From Hypericum androsaemum (Eukaryota; Streptophyta; Magnoliopsida; Malpighiales; Hypericaceae), in assembly GCA_963995505.1 (NCBI GenBank), contig OZ023187.1:9573176-9637175 (forward strand): a stretch of DNA of 64,000 nt, read 5' to 3'. The notes beneath the pieces were generated by a model. It was not told where the DNA came from. It was given only the letters and a program-made list of their open reading frames with translations, and ran no database searches. The first letter of the stretch is position 1. The number at the start of each line of letters is the position of its first letter. The position numbers were made by a program, and so were the translations under genes. This document shows, in pieces, positions 23,522 through 35,700 of the stretch.

Positions 23522-26500
23522 TTGGCTTTTCATGCCATATCTTGCCTTTGCTTTCCTTTTCTTGCCTTTTTGTGCCTTTTCCTTCCCATTTCTTGCCTTA
23601 TTTTACCATTTCTTATCTTTTCATAACTTTTCTTGCCTTTTCATTCCTTTTCCTTGCCTTTTCATTTCTTTTCTTGCCTTATCTTGCCTTATCTTTCCTT
23701 TTCTTTCCATTTCTTGCCTTTTCTTGCCTCTTCTTGCCTTATCTTGCATTTTCCTTGCCTTGCCTTTTCTTGCCTTACCTTGCCTTATCTTGCCCTATCT
23801 TTCTTTTTCTTTCCTTTATCTTTCCTTATCTTGCCTTTTCATACCTTTTCATTCCTTTTCTTGCCATTTCCTTATCTTTTCTTGCCTTTTCTTGCCTGAT
23901 CATGCCTTTTCTTGCCTTATATTTCATTTTCTTCACTTTTCTTGCTTTATCTTGCATTTTCTTACCTTTTCTTCTCTTTTCCTTGCCTTTTCTTGCCTTA
24001 TCTTACCATTTTCTTCCTTTTCTTGGCTTTTCTTTCCTTTTCTTGGCTTTTCTTGCCTTTTGCTTGCCTTTTCTTTCCTTTTCTTGCCTTATCTTTCCTT
24101 ATCGTGCTTTTTCTAGCCTTTTCTTGCCTTATTTTTCCTTTTCTTGCCTTTCATGCCTTTTCCTTGCCTTATTTTACTTTTTCTTGCCTTTTCATGCCTT
24201 TTCCTGCCTTTTCTTGATTTTTCTTATCTTTTCCTTGCCTTTTCTTGCCTTATCATTCCTTTTCTTTCCTTTTCTTATCTTTTCTTGCCTTATCTTGCTT
24301 TTTCTTACATTTTCTTCCCTTTTCTTGCCTTTTCTTTCCTTTTTTTGCCTTTTCTTTACTTTTCTTGCCTTTTCCTGCCTTTTCCTTTCCATTTCTCGCC
24401 TTATCTTATCTTACCTTTTCCTTACCTTTTCTTACCGCGTCTTGCATTTTCCTTGCCTTTTCCATGCCTTTTCTTTCCTTATCTTGCCTTTTCCTTGCCA
24501 TTTATTTCCTTTTCTAGCTTTATCTTGCCTTTTCTTGCATTTTCCTTGCCTTTTTTGAATTTTCCTACCTTTTCATGCCTTTTCCATGCCTTTTTTGACT
24601 TTTCTTTCCTTTTCATTGCCTTTTCTTGCCTTATCTCTCCTCTTCTTGCCTTTGCTTGCCTTTTCTTGCCATTTCTTTCTTTTTCTTGCCTTTTCTTACC
24701 ATATCTGTCCATTTCATGCCTTTTCTTGCCTTTTCCTTGCCTTTTCTTACCTTATCTTTCCTTTTTTTGCATTTTCTTCCCTTTTCCTTGCCACTCTTAC
24801 CTTATCTTGCCTTTTTCTTGCCTTTTCTTGCCTTTTCATGCCTTTTCCATGTTTTTTCTTTCCTTTTCTTTCCTTTTCTTACCTTTTCTTGCCTATTCCT
24901 TGCCTTTCCTTGCCTTTTCTTGGCTTTTCTTGCCTTTTTTTGCCTATTCCGTGCCTTTTCTTGCCTTATCTTGCTTATCTTTCCATTTCTTGCCTTATCT
25001 TCGGTTTTCTTACCTTTTTTTGGCTATTCATACCTTATCTTGCCTTTTCTTGCCTTTTCGTGCCTTTTCCTTGCCTTTTCTTGCCTTATTTTACCATTTC
25101 TTGCCTTTTCATGACTTTTCTTTCCTTTTCTTACCTGTTCTTTTCTTTTCTTGCCTTATCTTGCCTTATCTTTCCTTTTCTTTCTTTTTCTTTCCATTTC
25201 TTGCCTTTTCTAGCCATTTCTTGCCTTATCTTTGCCTTTTTTTCCTTTTCTTGCCTTATCTTTCCTTTTCTTGCCTTTTCATGCCTATTCCATGCCTTTT
25301 CTTGCCTTTTTTTGCGTTTTCTAATTTTTTTGTCTTTTCTTGACATATCTTGCTATTTTTTGCCTTTTCATGCATTTTCTTGCATTTTCTTGCCTTATCT
25401 TGCACTTTCATTCCTTATCTTGTCTTTTCTTACCTTATCTTTCCTTTCCTTTCTTTTTCATGCATTTTCCCTGCCTTATCTTTCCTTTTCTTGTCTTTTC
25501 ATGCCTTTTCTTGCCTTATCTTTCCTTTTCTTGCCTTTTCATGTCTTTTCCATGCCTTTTCTTGCCTTATCTTTCATTTTCTGGCCTTTTCTTTTCTTTT
25601 CCTTGCCTTTTCTTGCCTCGTCTTTCCTTTTCTTGCCTGTCCTTGCATTTTCATGCCTTATCTTGCCTGTTCTTGACTTATCTTGCCTTTTCTTGCCTTA
25701 TCTTGCCTTTTCATTCCTTATCTTGCATATTCATTCCTTATCTAGCCTTTTCATACCTTATCTTGCCTTTTCTTGCCTTTTCATGCCTTTTCCTTGCCTT
25801 TTCTTGCCTTTTCTTTCCTTATCTTGCCCTTTCTTGCCTTTTCTTTCCATTTTTTGACTTTTCTTGCCTCATCTTTCATTTTCTTTTCTTTTCTTTTCTT
25901 GCCTTTCCTTCCCCTATCTTGCCTTATCTTGCCTTTTATTTCCTTTTCCTTTCCTTTCCTTTCCTTTTCTTGCCTTATCTTGCATTTTCCTTGCCTTTTC
26001 TTTAATTACCTTGCCTTATCATTCCTTTTCTTGCCTTATCTTGCCTTTTCTTCCCTTTTCATGCCTTTTCCTTGTCGTTTCTTGCCTTTGCTTACCTTAT
26101 ATATCCTTTTTTTGCCTTTTCTTGCCTTTCTTACCTTATCTTGCCTTTTTCTTGCCTTTTCATACATTTTCCATGCCTTTTTTTGGCTTTTCTTTCCTTT
26201 TCTTGCCTTTTCTTACCTATTCCTTGCCTTTTCTTTCCTTTGCTTGCCTTTTCTTTCCTTTGCTTGCCTATTCCTTGCCTTTTCTTGCCTTTTCCTGCCT
26301 GATCTTGCCTATTCTTTCTTTATCTTTCCTTTTCTTTTCTTTTCTTGGCTTTTCTTACCTTTTCTTACCTTTTCTCGTCTTTTCTTGCCTTTTCTTTCCT
26401 TTTCATACCTTTTCTCGCCTTTTCTTTCCTTTTCTTGCCTTTTCTTTCCTATTCTTGCCTTTTCATGTCTTTTCCTCCCTTATCTTACAATTTCTTGCCT

Positions 26501-27354
26501 TTTATTGCCTTTTCATGCCTTTTCTCGCCTTTTCCTGCCTCTTCCTTTCCTTTTCATGCCTTTTCTTGCCTTATCTTTCCTTTTCTTGCCTTTTCTTGCC
26601 TTATATTACCTTTTCTTTTCTTTTCCTCGCCTCTTGTTTCCTTATCTTGCCTTATCTTGCATTTTCTTGTCTTTTCCTTGCCCTTTCTTTCCTTTTCTTG
26701 CCTTTTCATAACTTTTGTTGCCTTAACTATCCTTTTCTTGCTTTTTCATGCCTTTCCATGCCTTTTCTTGCCTTTTCTTACCTTATCTTGCCTTTTCTTG
26801 CCTTACCTTGCCGTATCTTGCCTTATATTTTCTTTTCTTTCTTTTTCTCACCTTATCTTGCCTTTTCTTACCTTTTTTTACCTTTTCCTTGCTTTTTCTT
26901 ACCCTTTCCATGCCTTTTCTTCCCATTTCTTTCCTTTTTCTTTCATTTTCTTGCCTATCCTTACCTTTTCCTTGCCTTTTCCTGCCTGATCTTGCCTTAT
27001 CTTGCATTATCTTTTCTTTTCTAGCCTTTTCTTGCCTTTTCTTCCTTTTCTTGCCTGTTCTTGCCTTTTCTTGCCTTTTCTCGCCTTTTCTTTCCTTTTC
27101 TTACCTTATCTTGCCTTATTTTGCCTTTTCTTGCCTTACCTTGCCTTATCTTGCCTTATATTTTCTTTTCTTTCTTTTTCTCGCCTTATCTTGCCTTTTC
27201 TTGCCTTTTTTTACCTTTTCCTTACTTTTTCTTACCCTTTCCATGCCTTTTCTTCCCTTTTCTTTCCTTTTTCTTGCCTTTTCTTGCCTATCCTTACCTT
27301 TTCCTTGCCTTTTCCTGCCTGATCTTGCCTTATCTTTCTTTTTCTTTCCTTATC
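23522..27354 (+). repeat. Higher-order repeat copy B (about 3833 bp)
   Basis: Starts at the second TTGGCTTTTCATGCCATATC anchor and carries the same ordered landmarks as copy A, with very few substitutions by eye. Near its end it carries a private tandem duplication of about 333 bp (26801 and 27134). Confidence 0.92.
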
Positions 27355-27466
27355 TTGGCTTTTCATGCCATATCTTGCCTTTGCTTTCCTTTTCTTGCCT
27401 TTTCGTGCCTTTTCCTTCCCTTTTCTTGCTTTATTTTACCATTTCTTGTCTTTTCATAACTTTTCT
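26801..27466 (+). repeat. About 333-bp tandem duplication near the end of copy B
   Basis: CCTTACCTTGCC[G/T]TATCTTGCC followed by TTATATTTTCTTTTC occurs at 26801 and again at 27134, with the following CTGCCTGATCTTGCC segment also doubled. Copy A has a single instance of this segment. Confidence 0.8.
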
Positions 27467-30400
27467 TGCCTTTTCATTCCTTTTCCTTGCCTTTTCATTT
27501 CTTTTCTTGCCTTATCTTGCCTATCTTTCCTTTTCTTTCCATTTCTTGCCTTTTCTTGCCTCTTCTTGCCTTATCTTGCATTTTCCTTGCCTTGCCTTTT
27601 CTTGCCTTACCTTGCCTTATCTTGCCCTATCTTTCTTTTTCTTTCCTTTATCTTGCCTTATCTTGCCTTTTCATACCTTTTCATTCCTTTTCTTGCCTTT
27701 TCCTTGTCTTTTCTTGCCTGATCATGCCTTTTCTTACCTTATATTTCATTTTCTTCACTTTTCTTGCTTTATCTTGCATTTTCTTACCTTTTCTTCTCTT
27801 TTCCTTGCCTTTTCTTGCCTTATCTTACCATTTTCTGCCTTTTCTTGGCTTTTCTTTCCTTTTCTTGGCTTTTCTTGCCTTTTCCTTGCCTTTTCTTTCC
27901 ATTTCTTGCCTTATCTTTCCTTATCGTGCTTTTTCTTGCCTTTTCTTGCCTTATTTTTCCTTTTCTTGCCTTTCATGCCTTTTCCTTGCCTTATCTTACT
28001 TTTTCTTGCCTTTTCATGCCTTTTCCTGCCTTTTCTTGATTTTTCTTATCTTTTCCTTGCCTTTTCTTGCCTTATCATTCCTTTTCTTATCTTTTCTTGC
28101 CTTATCTTGCTTTTTCTTACATTTTCTTCCTTTTTCTTGCCTTTTCTTTCCTTTTTTTTGCCTTTTCTTTACTTTTCTTGCCTTTTCCTGCCTTTTCCTT
28201 TCCATTTCTCGCCTTATCTTATCTTATCTTGCCTTTTCCTTGCCTTTTCTTACCGCATCTTGCATTTTCCTTGCCTTTTCCATGCCTTTTCTTTCCTTAT
28301 CTTGCCTTTTCCTTGCCATTTATTTCCTTTTCTAGCTTTATCTTGCCTTTTCTTGTATTTTCCTTGCCTTTTCTTGAATTTTCCTACCTTTTCATGCCTT
28401 TTCCATGCCTTTTTTGACTTTTCTTTCCTTTTCATTGCCTTTTCTTGCCTTTGCTTGCCTTTTCTTGCCTTATCTTGCCATTTCTTTCTTTTTCTTGCCT
28501 TTTCTTAACATATCTGTCCATTTCATGCCTTTTCTTGCCTTTTTATTGCCTTTTCTTACCTTATCTTTCCTTTTTTTGCATTTTCTTCCCTTTTCCTTGC
28601 CATTCTTACCTTATCTTGCCTTTTTCTTGCCTTTTCTTGCCTTTTCATGCCTTTTCCATGTTTTTTCTTGCCTTTTCTTTCCTTTTGTTGCCTTTTCTTG
28701 CCTATTCCTTGCCTTTCCTTGCCTTTTCTTGCCTTTTCTTGCCTTTTCTTGCCTATTCCGTGCCTTTTCTTGCCTTATCTTGCTTATCTTTCCATTTCTT
28801 GCCTTATCTTCGGTTTTCTTACCTTTTTTTGGCTATTCATGCCTTATCTTGCCTTTTCGTGCCTTTTCCTTGCCTTTTCTTGCCTTATTTTACCATTTCT
28901 TGCCTTTTCATGACTTTTCTTTCCTTTTCTTACCTGTTCTTTTCTTTTCTTGCCTTATCTTGCCTTATCTTTCCTTTTCTTTCTTTTTCTTTCCATTTCT
29001 TGCCTTTTCTTGCCATTTCTTGCCTTTTCTTTCCTTTTCTTCCCTTATCTTGCATTTTCTTGCCTTTTCTTTGCCTTTTTTTTCCTTTTCTTGCCTTATC
29101 TTTCCTTTTCTTGCCTTTTCATGCCTATTCCATGCCTTTTCTTGCCTTTTTTTGCATTTTCTAATTTTCTTGCCTTTTCTTGACATATCTTGCCATTTTT
29201 TGCCTTTTCATGCATTTTCTTGCCTTTTCTTGCCTTATCTTGCACTTTCATTCCTTATCTTGTCTTTTCTTACCTTATCTTTCCTTTCCTTTCTTTTTCA
29301 TGCCTTTTCCCTGCCTTATCTTTCCTTTTCTTATCTTTTCATGCCTTTTCTTGCCTTATCTTTCGTTTTCTTGCCTTTTCATGTCTTTTCCATGCCTTTT
29401 CTTGCCTTATCTTTCATTTTCTTGCCTTTTCTTTTCTTTTCCTTGCCTTTTCTTGCCTCGTCTTTCCTTTTCTTGCCTGTCCTTGCATTTTCATGCCTTA
29501 TCTTGCCTTTTCTTGACTTATCCTACCTTTTCTTGACTTATCTTGCCTTTTCTTTCCTTTTCTTACCTTATCTTGCCTTTTCATTCCTTATCTTGCATAT
29601 TCATTCCTTATCTAGCCTTTTCATACCTTATCTTGCCTTTTCTTGCCTTTTCATGCCTTTTCCTTGCCTTTTCTTGCCTTTTCTTTCCTTGTCTTGCCCT
29701 TTCTTGCCTTTTCTTTCCATTTTTTGACTTTTCTTGCCTCATCTTTCATTTTCTTTTCTTTCCTTTTCTTTTCTTGCCTTGCCTTCCCTTATCTTGCCTT
29801 ATCTTGCCTTTTATTTCCTTTTCCTTTCCTTTTCTTTCCTTTTCTTGCCTTATCTTGACTTATCTTGCCTTATCTTGCATTTTCCTTGCCTTTTCTTTAA
29901 TTACCTTGCCTTATCATTCCTTTTCTTGCCTTATCTTGCCTTTTCATCCCTTTTCATGCCTTTTCCTTGTCTTTTCTTGCCTTTGCTTACCCTATATATC
30001 CTTTTTTTGCCTTTTCTTGCCTTTCTTACCTTATCTTACCTTTTTCTTGCCTTTTCTTGCCTTTTCATACATTTTCCATGCCTTTTTTTCCTTTTCTTTC
30101 CTTTTCTTGCCTTTTCTTACCTATTCCTTGCCTTTTCTTTCCTTTGCTTGCCTTTTCTTTCCTTTGCTTGCCTTTTCTTGCCTATTCCTTGCCTTTTCTT
30201 GCCTTTTCCTGCCTGATCTTGCCTATTCTTTCCTTATCTTTCCTTTTCTTTTCTTTTCTTGGCTTTTCTTACCTTTTCTTACCTTTTCTCGTCTTTTCTT
30301 GCCTTTTCTTTCCTTTTCATACCTTTTCTCGCCTTTTCTTTCCTTTTCTTGCCTTTTCTTTCCTATTCTTGCCTTTTCCTCCCTTATCTTACAATTTCTT

Positions 30401-30900
30401 GCCTTTTATTGCCTTTTCATGCCTTTTCTCGCCTTTTCCTGCCTCTTCCTTTCCTTTTCATGCCTTTTCTTGCCTTATCTTTCCTTTTCTTGCCTTTTCT
30501 TGCCTTATATTACCTTTTCTTTTCTTTTCCTCGCCTCTTGTTTCCTTATCTTGCCTTATCTTGCATTTTCTTGTCTTTTCCTTGCCCTTTCTTTCCTTTT
30601 CTTGCCTTTTCATAACTTTTGTTGCCTTAACTATCCTTTTCTTGCTTTTTCATGCCTTTCCATGCCTTTTCTTACCTTATCTTGCCTTATTTTACCTTTT
30701 CTTGCCTTACCTTGCCGTATCTTGCCTTATATTTTCTTTTCTTTCTTTTTCTCGCCTTATCTTGCCTTTTCTTACCTTTTTTTACCTTTTCCTTGCTTTT
30801 TCTTACCCTTTCCATGCCTTTTCTTCCCTTTTCTTTCCTTTTTCTTGCATTTTCTTGCCTATCCTTACCTTTTCCTTGCCTTTTCCTGCCTGATCTTGCC
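27355..30900 (+). repeat. Higher-order repeat copy C (about 3.5 kb, 3' end rearranged)
   Basis: Third TTGGCTTTTCATGCCATATC anchor at 27355, with the same landmarks following (TTACCGC near 28250, TTATCTTCGG near 28806, TATATCC near 29996). Collinearity is lost after about 30900, where a CTGCCTGATCTTGCC phrase leads into different decamer order. Confidence 0.9.
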
Positions 30901-32596
30901 TTATCTTGCATTATCTTTTCTTTTCTTGCCTTTTCTTACCTTTTCTTCCTTTTCTTGCCTGTTCTTGCCATTTCTTGCCTTTTCTCGCCTTTTCTTTCCT
31001 TTTCTTACTTTATATTGCCTTATATTTCCTTTTCTTTCCTTTTTTTGCCTAGTCTTGCTTTATCTTGCCTTTTCTTGCCTTTTCCTTACCTTTTGTTGCC
31101 TTATCTTTCCTTTTTTTCCTTTTGTTGCCTCGTCCTTGACGTTCTTACCTTATCTTGCCTTTTTCTTGCCTTATCATGCCTTTTCCATGCCTTTTCCATG
31201 CCTTATCTTGCCTTTTCTTGCCTATTATTTGCTTTTTCTTCCCTTTTGTTGCCTTTTCCTGCCTGATCTTGCCTTTTCTTGCCTTATCTTGCCTTATCAT
31301 TCCTTTTCTTACCTTTTCATGCCTTTTCTTTCCTTTTCTTTCATTTTCTTACATGTTCTCACCTTTTCTTTCCTTTTCTTGCCTTTTCTTTCCTTTTCTT
31401 GCCTTTTAGTGCCTTTTCCTTGCCTTTTCTTACTATTTCTTGCCTTTTCCTTACCTTTTCTTGCCTTATCTTGCCTTATCTTGCCTTATCTTTCCATTTC
31501 TTACCTTTTCTTTCCTTTTCTTGCCTTATCTTGCCTTTTCTTGCCTTTTTATGCCTTTTCCTTACCTTTCCTTGGCTTATCTTGCCTTTCCTTGCCTTTT
31601 CTTACCTTTTCTTGCCCTTTCCTTGCCTTTTCATGACATTTCCATGCCTTTTCTTGCCTTGCCTTATCTTTTCTTGCCTCATCTTTCATTTTCTTTTCTT
31701 TTCTTTTCTTTTCTTGCCTTTCCTTCCCTTTTCTTGCCCTATCTTGCCTTATCTTGCATTTTCTTTCCTTTTCATTGCCTTTTCTTTCCTTTTCTTGCCT
31801 TTTCATTGCCCTTTCTTTCCTTTTCTTACCTTTTGATGCCTTTTCTTGCCTTATCTTTCCTTTTCTTGCCTTTTCCTTTCCTTTTCTCGCCTTATCTTGC
31901 CTTATCTTGCCTTTTCCTTGCCTTTTCTTGCCTTACCTTGCCTTTTCTTGCCTTATCTTTCTTTTTCTTTCTTTTTCTTGCCTTATCTTGCCATTTCTTA
32001 CCTTTTCATACCTTACCTTTTCATACCTTACCTTTTCTTTTCTTTTCCTTGCCTTTTATTGGCTTTTGTTGCCTAATCTTTCCTTTTGTTGCCTAATCTT
32101 TCCTTTTGTTGCCTTTTCTTGCCTTTTCCTTGACTTTCTTACCTTATCTTGTCTTTTTCTTGCCTTTTCTTGCCTTTTCCATTCTTTTTCATGCCTTTTC
32201 CTGCATTTTCTTTCCTATTATTTTCCTTTTCTTGCCTTTTCCTTGCCTTTTCTTACCTTATTTTGCCTTTTTTTTCCTTTTCTTGCCTTTTCATGCCATT
32301 TCCATGCCATTTCTTGCCTTTTCTTTCCTTTTCTAGCCTTTTTCTTGCCTATTCCTTGCCTTTTCTTGCCTTTCCCTTCCTGATCTTGTCTTTTCTTGCC
32401 TTATCGTACCTTATCTTTACTTTTCTTGCCTTTTCTTGCCTTATCTTGCCTTTTCCTTGCCTTTTCCTTGCCTTTTCTTTCCTTTTCTTGCCTGTTCCTT
32501 GCCTTTTCTTTCCTTTTCTTGCCTTATCTTTCATTTTCTTGCCTCTTCATGCCTTTTCCATGCCTTTTCTTTTCTTTTCTTACCTATTCTTCCCTT

Positions 32597-32796
32597 NNNN
32601 NNNNNNNNNNNNNNNNNNNNNNNNNNNNNNNNNNNNNNNNNNNNNNNNNNNNNNNNNNNNNNNNNNNNNNNNNNNNNNNNNNNNNNNNNNNNNNNNNNNN
32701 NNNNNNNNNNNNNNNNNNNNNNNNNNNNNNNNNNNNNNNNNNNNNNNNNNNNNNNNNNNNNNNNNNNNNNNNNNNNNNNNNNNNNNNNNNNNNNNN
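32597..32796. other. Assembly gap, 200 Ns
   Basis: Exactly 200 N bases with decamer array in the same orientation on both sides. The round number suggests a placeholder, so the true missing length is unknown and may be large. The array changes from domain M to domain R across the gap. Confidence 0.99.
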
Positions 32797-35700
32797 TTGC
32801 CTTTTCTTGCCTTATCTTGACTTTGCTTGCCTTTTTTTGCCTTTTCTTGCATTATCATACTTTTCCTTGCCTTTCCTTGCCTTTTCCTTGCCTTTTCTTG
32901 CAATATCTTGCCTTTTCTTCCCCGATCTTGCCTTTTCTTGACTTATCTTGCCTTTTCTCGCCTTACCTTGCCTTTTATTGACTTTTCTTTCTTCTCATAC
33001 TTTTCATTTCCTTTCCTTGCCTTTTCCTTGCCTTTTCTTGCATTTTCTTGCCTTTTCTTGCCTTATCATGCCTTATCTTGCCTTTTCTTTCCTTGTCATG
33101 CTTTTTCCTTGACTTTTCTTTCCCTTTCTTGCCTTTTCTTTCCTTTTCTTGATTTTTCTTTCCTTATCTTACCTTTTCCTTGCATTTTCTTTCCTTGTCT
33201 TTCCTTTTCTTGCCTTTTCTTTCATTTTCTTTCCTTTTCTTGCATTTTTGTGCCTTTTCTTACATTTTTATGCCTTTTCTTGTCTTTTCCTTGCCTTTTT
33301 TTGCCTTATCTTTTCCTTCTTGACTTATCTTGCCTTTTCTTGCCTGGATTGCCTTTCTTTCCTTATCTTGCCATTTCCTTGCCTTTTCTTTCATTTCCTT
33401 GCCTTTTCTTTCCTTATCTTGCCTTACTTCCCTTATCTTGCCTTTTCTTTCCTTATCTTACTTTTTCCTTGCATTTTCTTTCCTTATCTTGTAATTTCCT
33501 TTTCTTTTCATGCCTTATCATCCCTTTTCTTTCTATATCTTGCCTTTTACTTGCCCTTTCTTACCTTATCTTGCCTTTTCTTACCTTTTCCTTGCCTTTT
33601 CTTGACTTTTCTTTCCTTATCTTGTATTTTCCTTGTCTTTTCTTGCCTTATCATGACTTTTCTTTCCTTATCTCGCCTTTTCTTGCCTTATCTTGCATTT
33701 TCTTCCCTTATCTTGCTTTTTCCTGCCTTATCTTGCATTATCTTGCCTTTTATTATCTTTTCTTACCTTTTATTGCCTTTTCTTTCCTTATCATGCCTTT
33801 TCTTTCCTTATATTGCAATTTCCTTACCTTTTCTTTCCTTTGCTTGCGTTTTCTTACCTTATCTTACCTTTTCTTGCCTTATCTTGCCTTTACTTTCCTT
33901 ATCTTGCATTATCCTTGCCTTTTCTTTCCTTATCTTGCATTTTCCTTGACTTTTCTTGCTTTATCATGCCTTTTCTTTCCTCATCTTACTTTTCTTGCCT
34001 TGTCTTGCATTTTCTTGCATTTTCTTCCCTTATCTTGCCTTTTCTTTCCTTTTCTAGCCATTTCTTACCTTTTCTTCCCTTATCTTGCCTTTTCTTGACT
34101 TTCTTTCCTTTTCTTGCCTTATCTTGCCTTTAATTGCCTTTTCTTACCTTATCTTTCCTTTTCTTCACAAATCATGCCTTATCTTGCCTTTTCTTTCCTT
34201 ATCTTACTTTTTCCTTGCCTTTTCTTGCCTTTTCTTTCCTTTTTGGCCTTTTCTTGCCTTTTCGTGCCTTATCTTGCCTTTTCCTTGCCTTATCTTACCC
34301 TATCTTGCCTTTTCCTTGTCTGTTCTTGCCTTATCTTTCCTTTTCTTGCCTGTTCTTGCCTTATCTTTCCTTTCTTGCCTGTTCTTGCCTTATCTTGCTT
34401 GATCTTGCCTTTTCTTGCCTTTTCTAGTCTTTTCTTTCCTTATCTTGCCTTTTCTAGTCTTATCTTTCCTTTTCGTGACTTTTCTTCCCTTTTTATTGCC
34501 TTTTCTTGCCTTATATTGCTTTTTCTTGCTTATCTTGCCTTTTCTTGCCTTATCATGCCTTTTTTCCTCATTTTGCCATTTCCTTGCCTTTTCTTTCCTT
34601 TCCTTTCCTTGCCATTCCTTACCTTATCTTGCCTTATCTTTCCTATTCTTACCTTTTTTTTGCCTTTTCCTGCCTTGTCTTGCCTTGTCCTGCCTTTTCT
34701 TTTCTTATCTTGCCGGGCCTTTTCCTTGCCTTTTCTTGCATTTTCTTTCCTTATCTTGCTATTTCCTTGCCTTTTCTTTCCTTATCTTGAAATTTCTTTG
34801 TCTTTTCTTGCCTTATCATGTCTTTTCTTTCCTTATTTTGCCTTTTCCTTGCCTTTTCTTTTGTGCCTTATCTTGCCTTCACTTCTTTTATTATCTTGCC
34901 TTTACCTTGCCTTTTCTTTCTTTACCTTGCATTTTCCTTGTCTTTTCTTGCCTTATCATGCCTTTGCTTTCCTTATCTTGCCTTTTCTAGCCTTATCTTG
35001 CCTTTTCTTGCATTTTCTTCCCATATCTTGCATTTTCTTTCCTTTTATTGCCTTTTCTTGCCTTATCTTGCCTTTTCTTGCCTTATCATGCCTTTTCTTT
35101 CCTTATATTGCCATTTTCTTGCCTTTTCTTTCCTTTGCTTGCCTTTTCTTGCCTTGTCATACCTTTTCTTACCTTTTCCTCGCCTTTTCTTGCCTTTACT
35201 TCCCTTATCTTGCCTTTTCTTTCCTTATCTTGCCTTTTCCTTGCCTTTTTCTTCCTTATCTTTCCATTTCCTTGCCTTTTCTTTCCTTTTCTTGCCTTTT
35301 CTTTCCTTTCCTTGCCATTTCTTTCCTTTCCTTGCCTTTTCTTTCCTTATCTTGACTTTTCCTCACCTTTTCATGCCTTATCATGCCTTTTCTTTCCTTA
35401 TCTTGCCTTTTCCTTGCCTTTTCTTTCCTTATTTTGCTTTTTCTTGCATTTTCTTTCCTTATCTTGCATTTTCTTGTCCTTTCTTGCCTTTTCTTGCCTT
35501 ATCTTGCCTTTTCTTTCCTTATCTTGCCTTTTATTGCCTTTTCTACCCTTATCTTGCCGTTTATTGCCTTTTCTTTCCTTATCATACTTTTCCTTCCCTT
35601 TTCTTGCCTTTTACTTGCCTTTTCTTCCCTTTTCTTGCCTTTTCTTCCCTTATTATACCTTATCTTGCCTTTCTTTCCTTATCTTGCTTTTTCCTTGCCT

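Larger units (their letters stand above)
19501..32596 (+). repeat. Decameric array, domain M (TTTTC-rich, long higher-order repeats)
   Basis: Same decamer and orientation as domain L, but with more TTTTC units, fewer TTATC units and a distinct higher-order pattern of about 3.84 kb repeated three times to about 30900. A rearranged remainder follows up to the N gap, for example with the pentamer-rich CTCATCTTTCATTTTC segment again at about 31680. Neither the domain L nor the domain R marker phrase is prominent. I see no gene. Confidence 0.93.
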
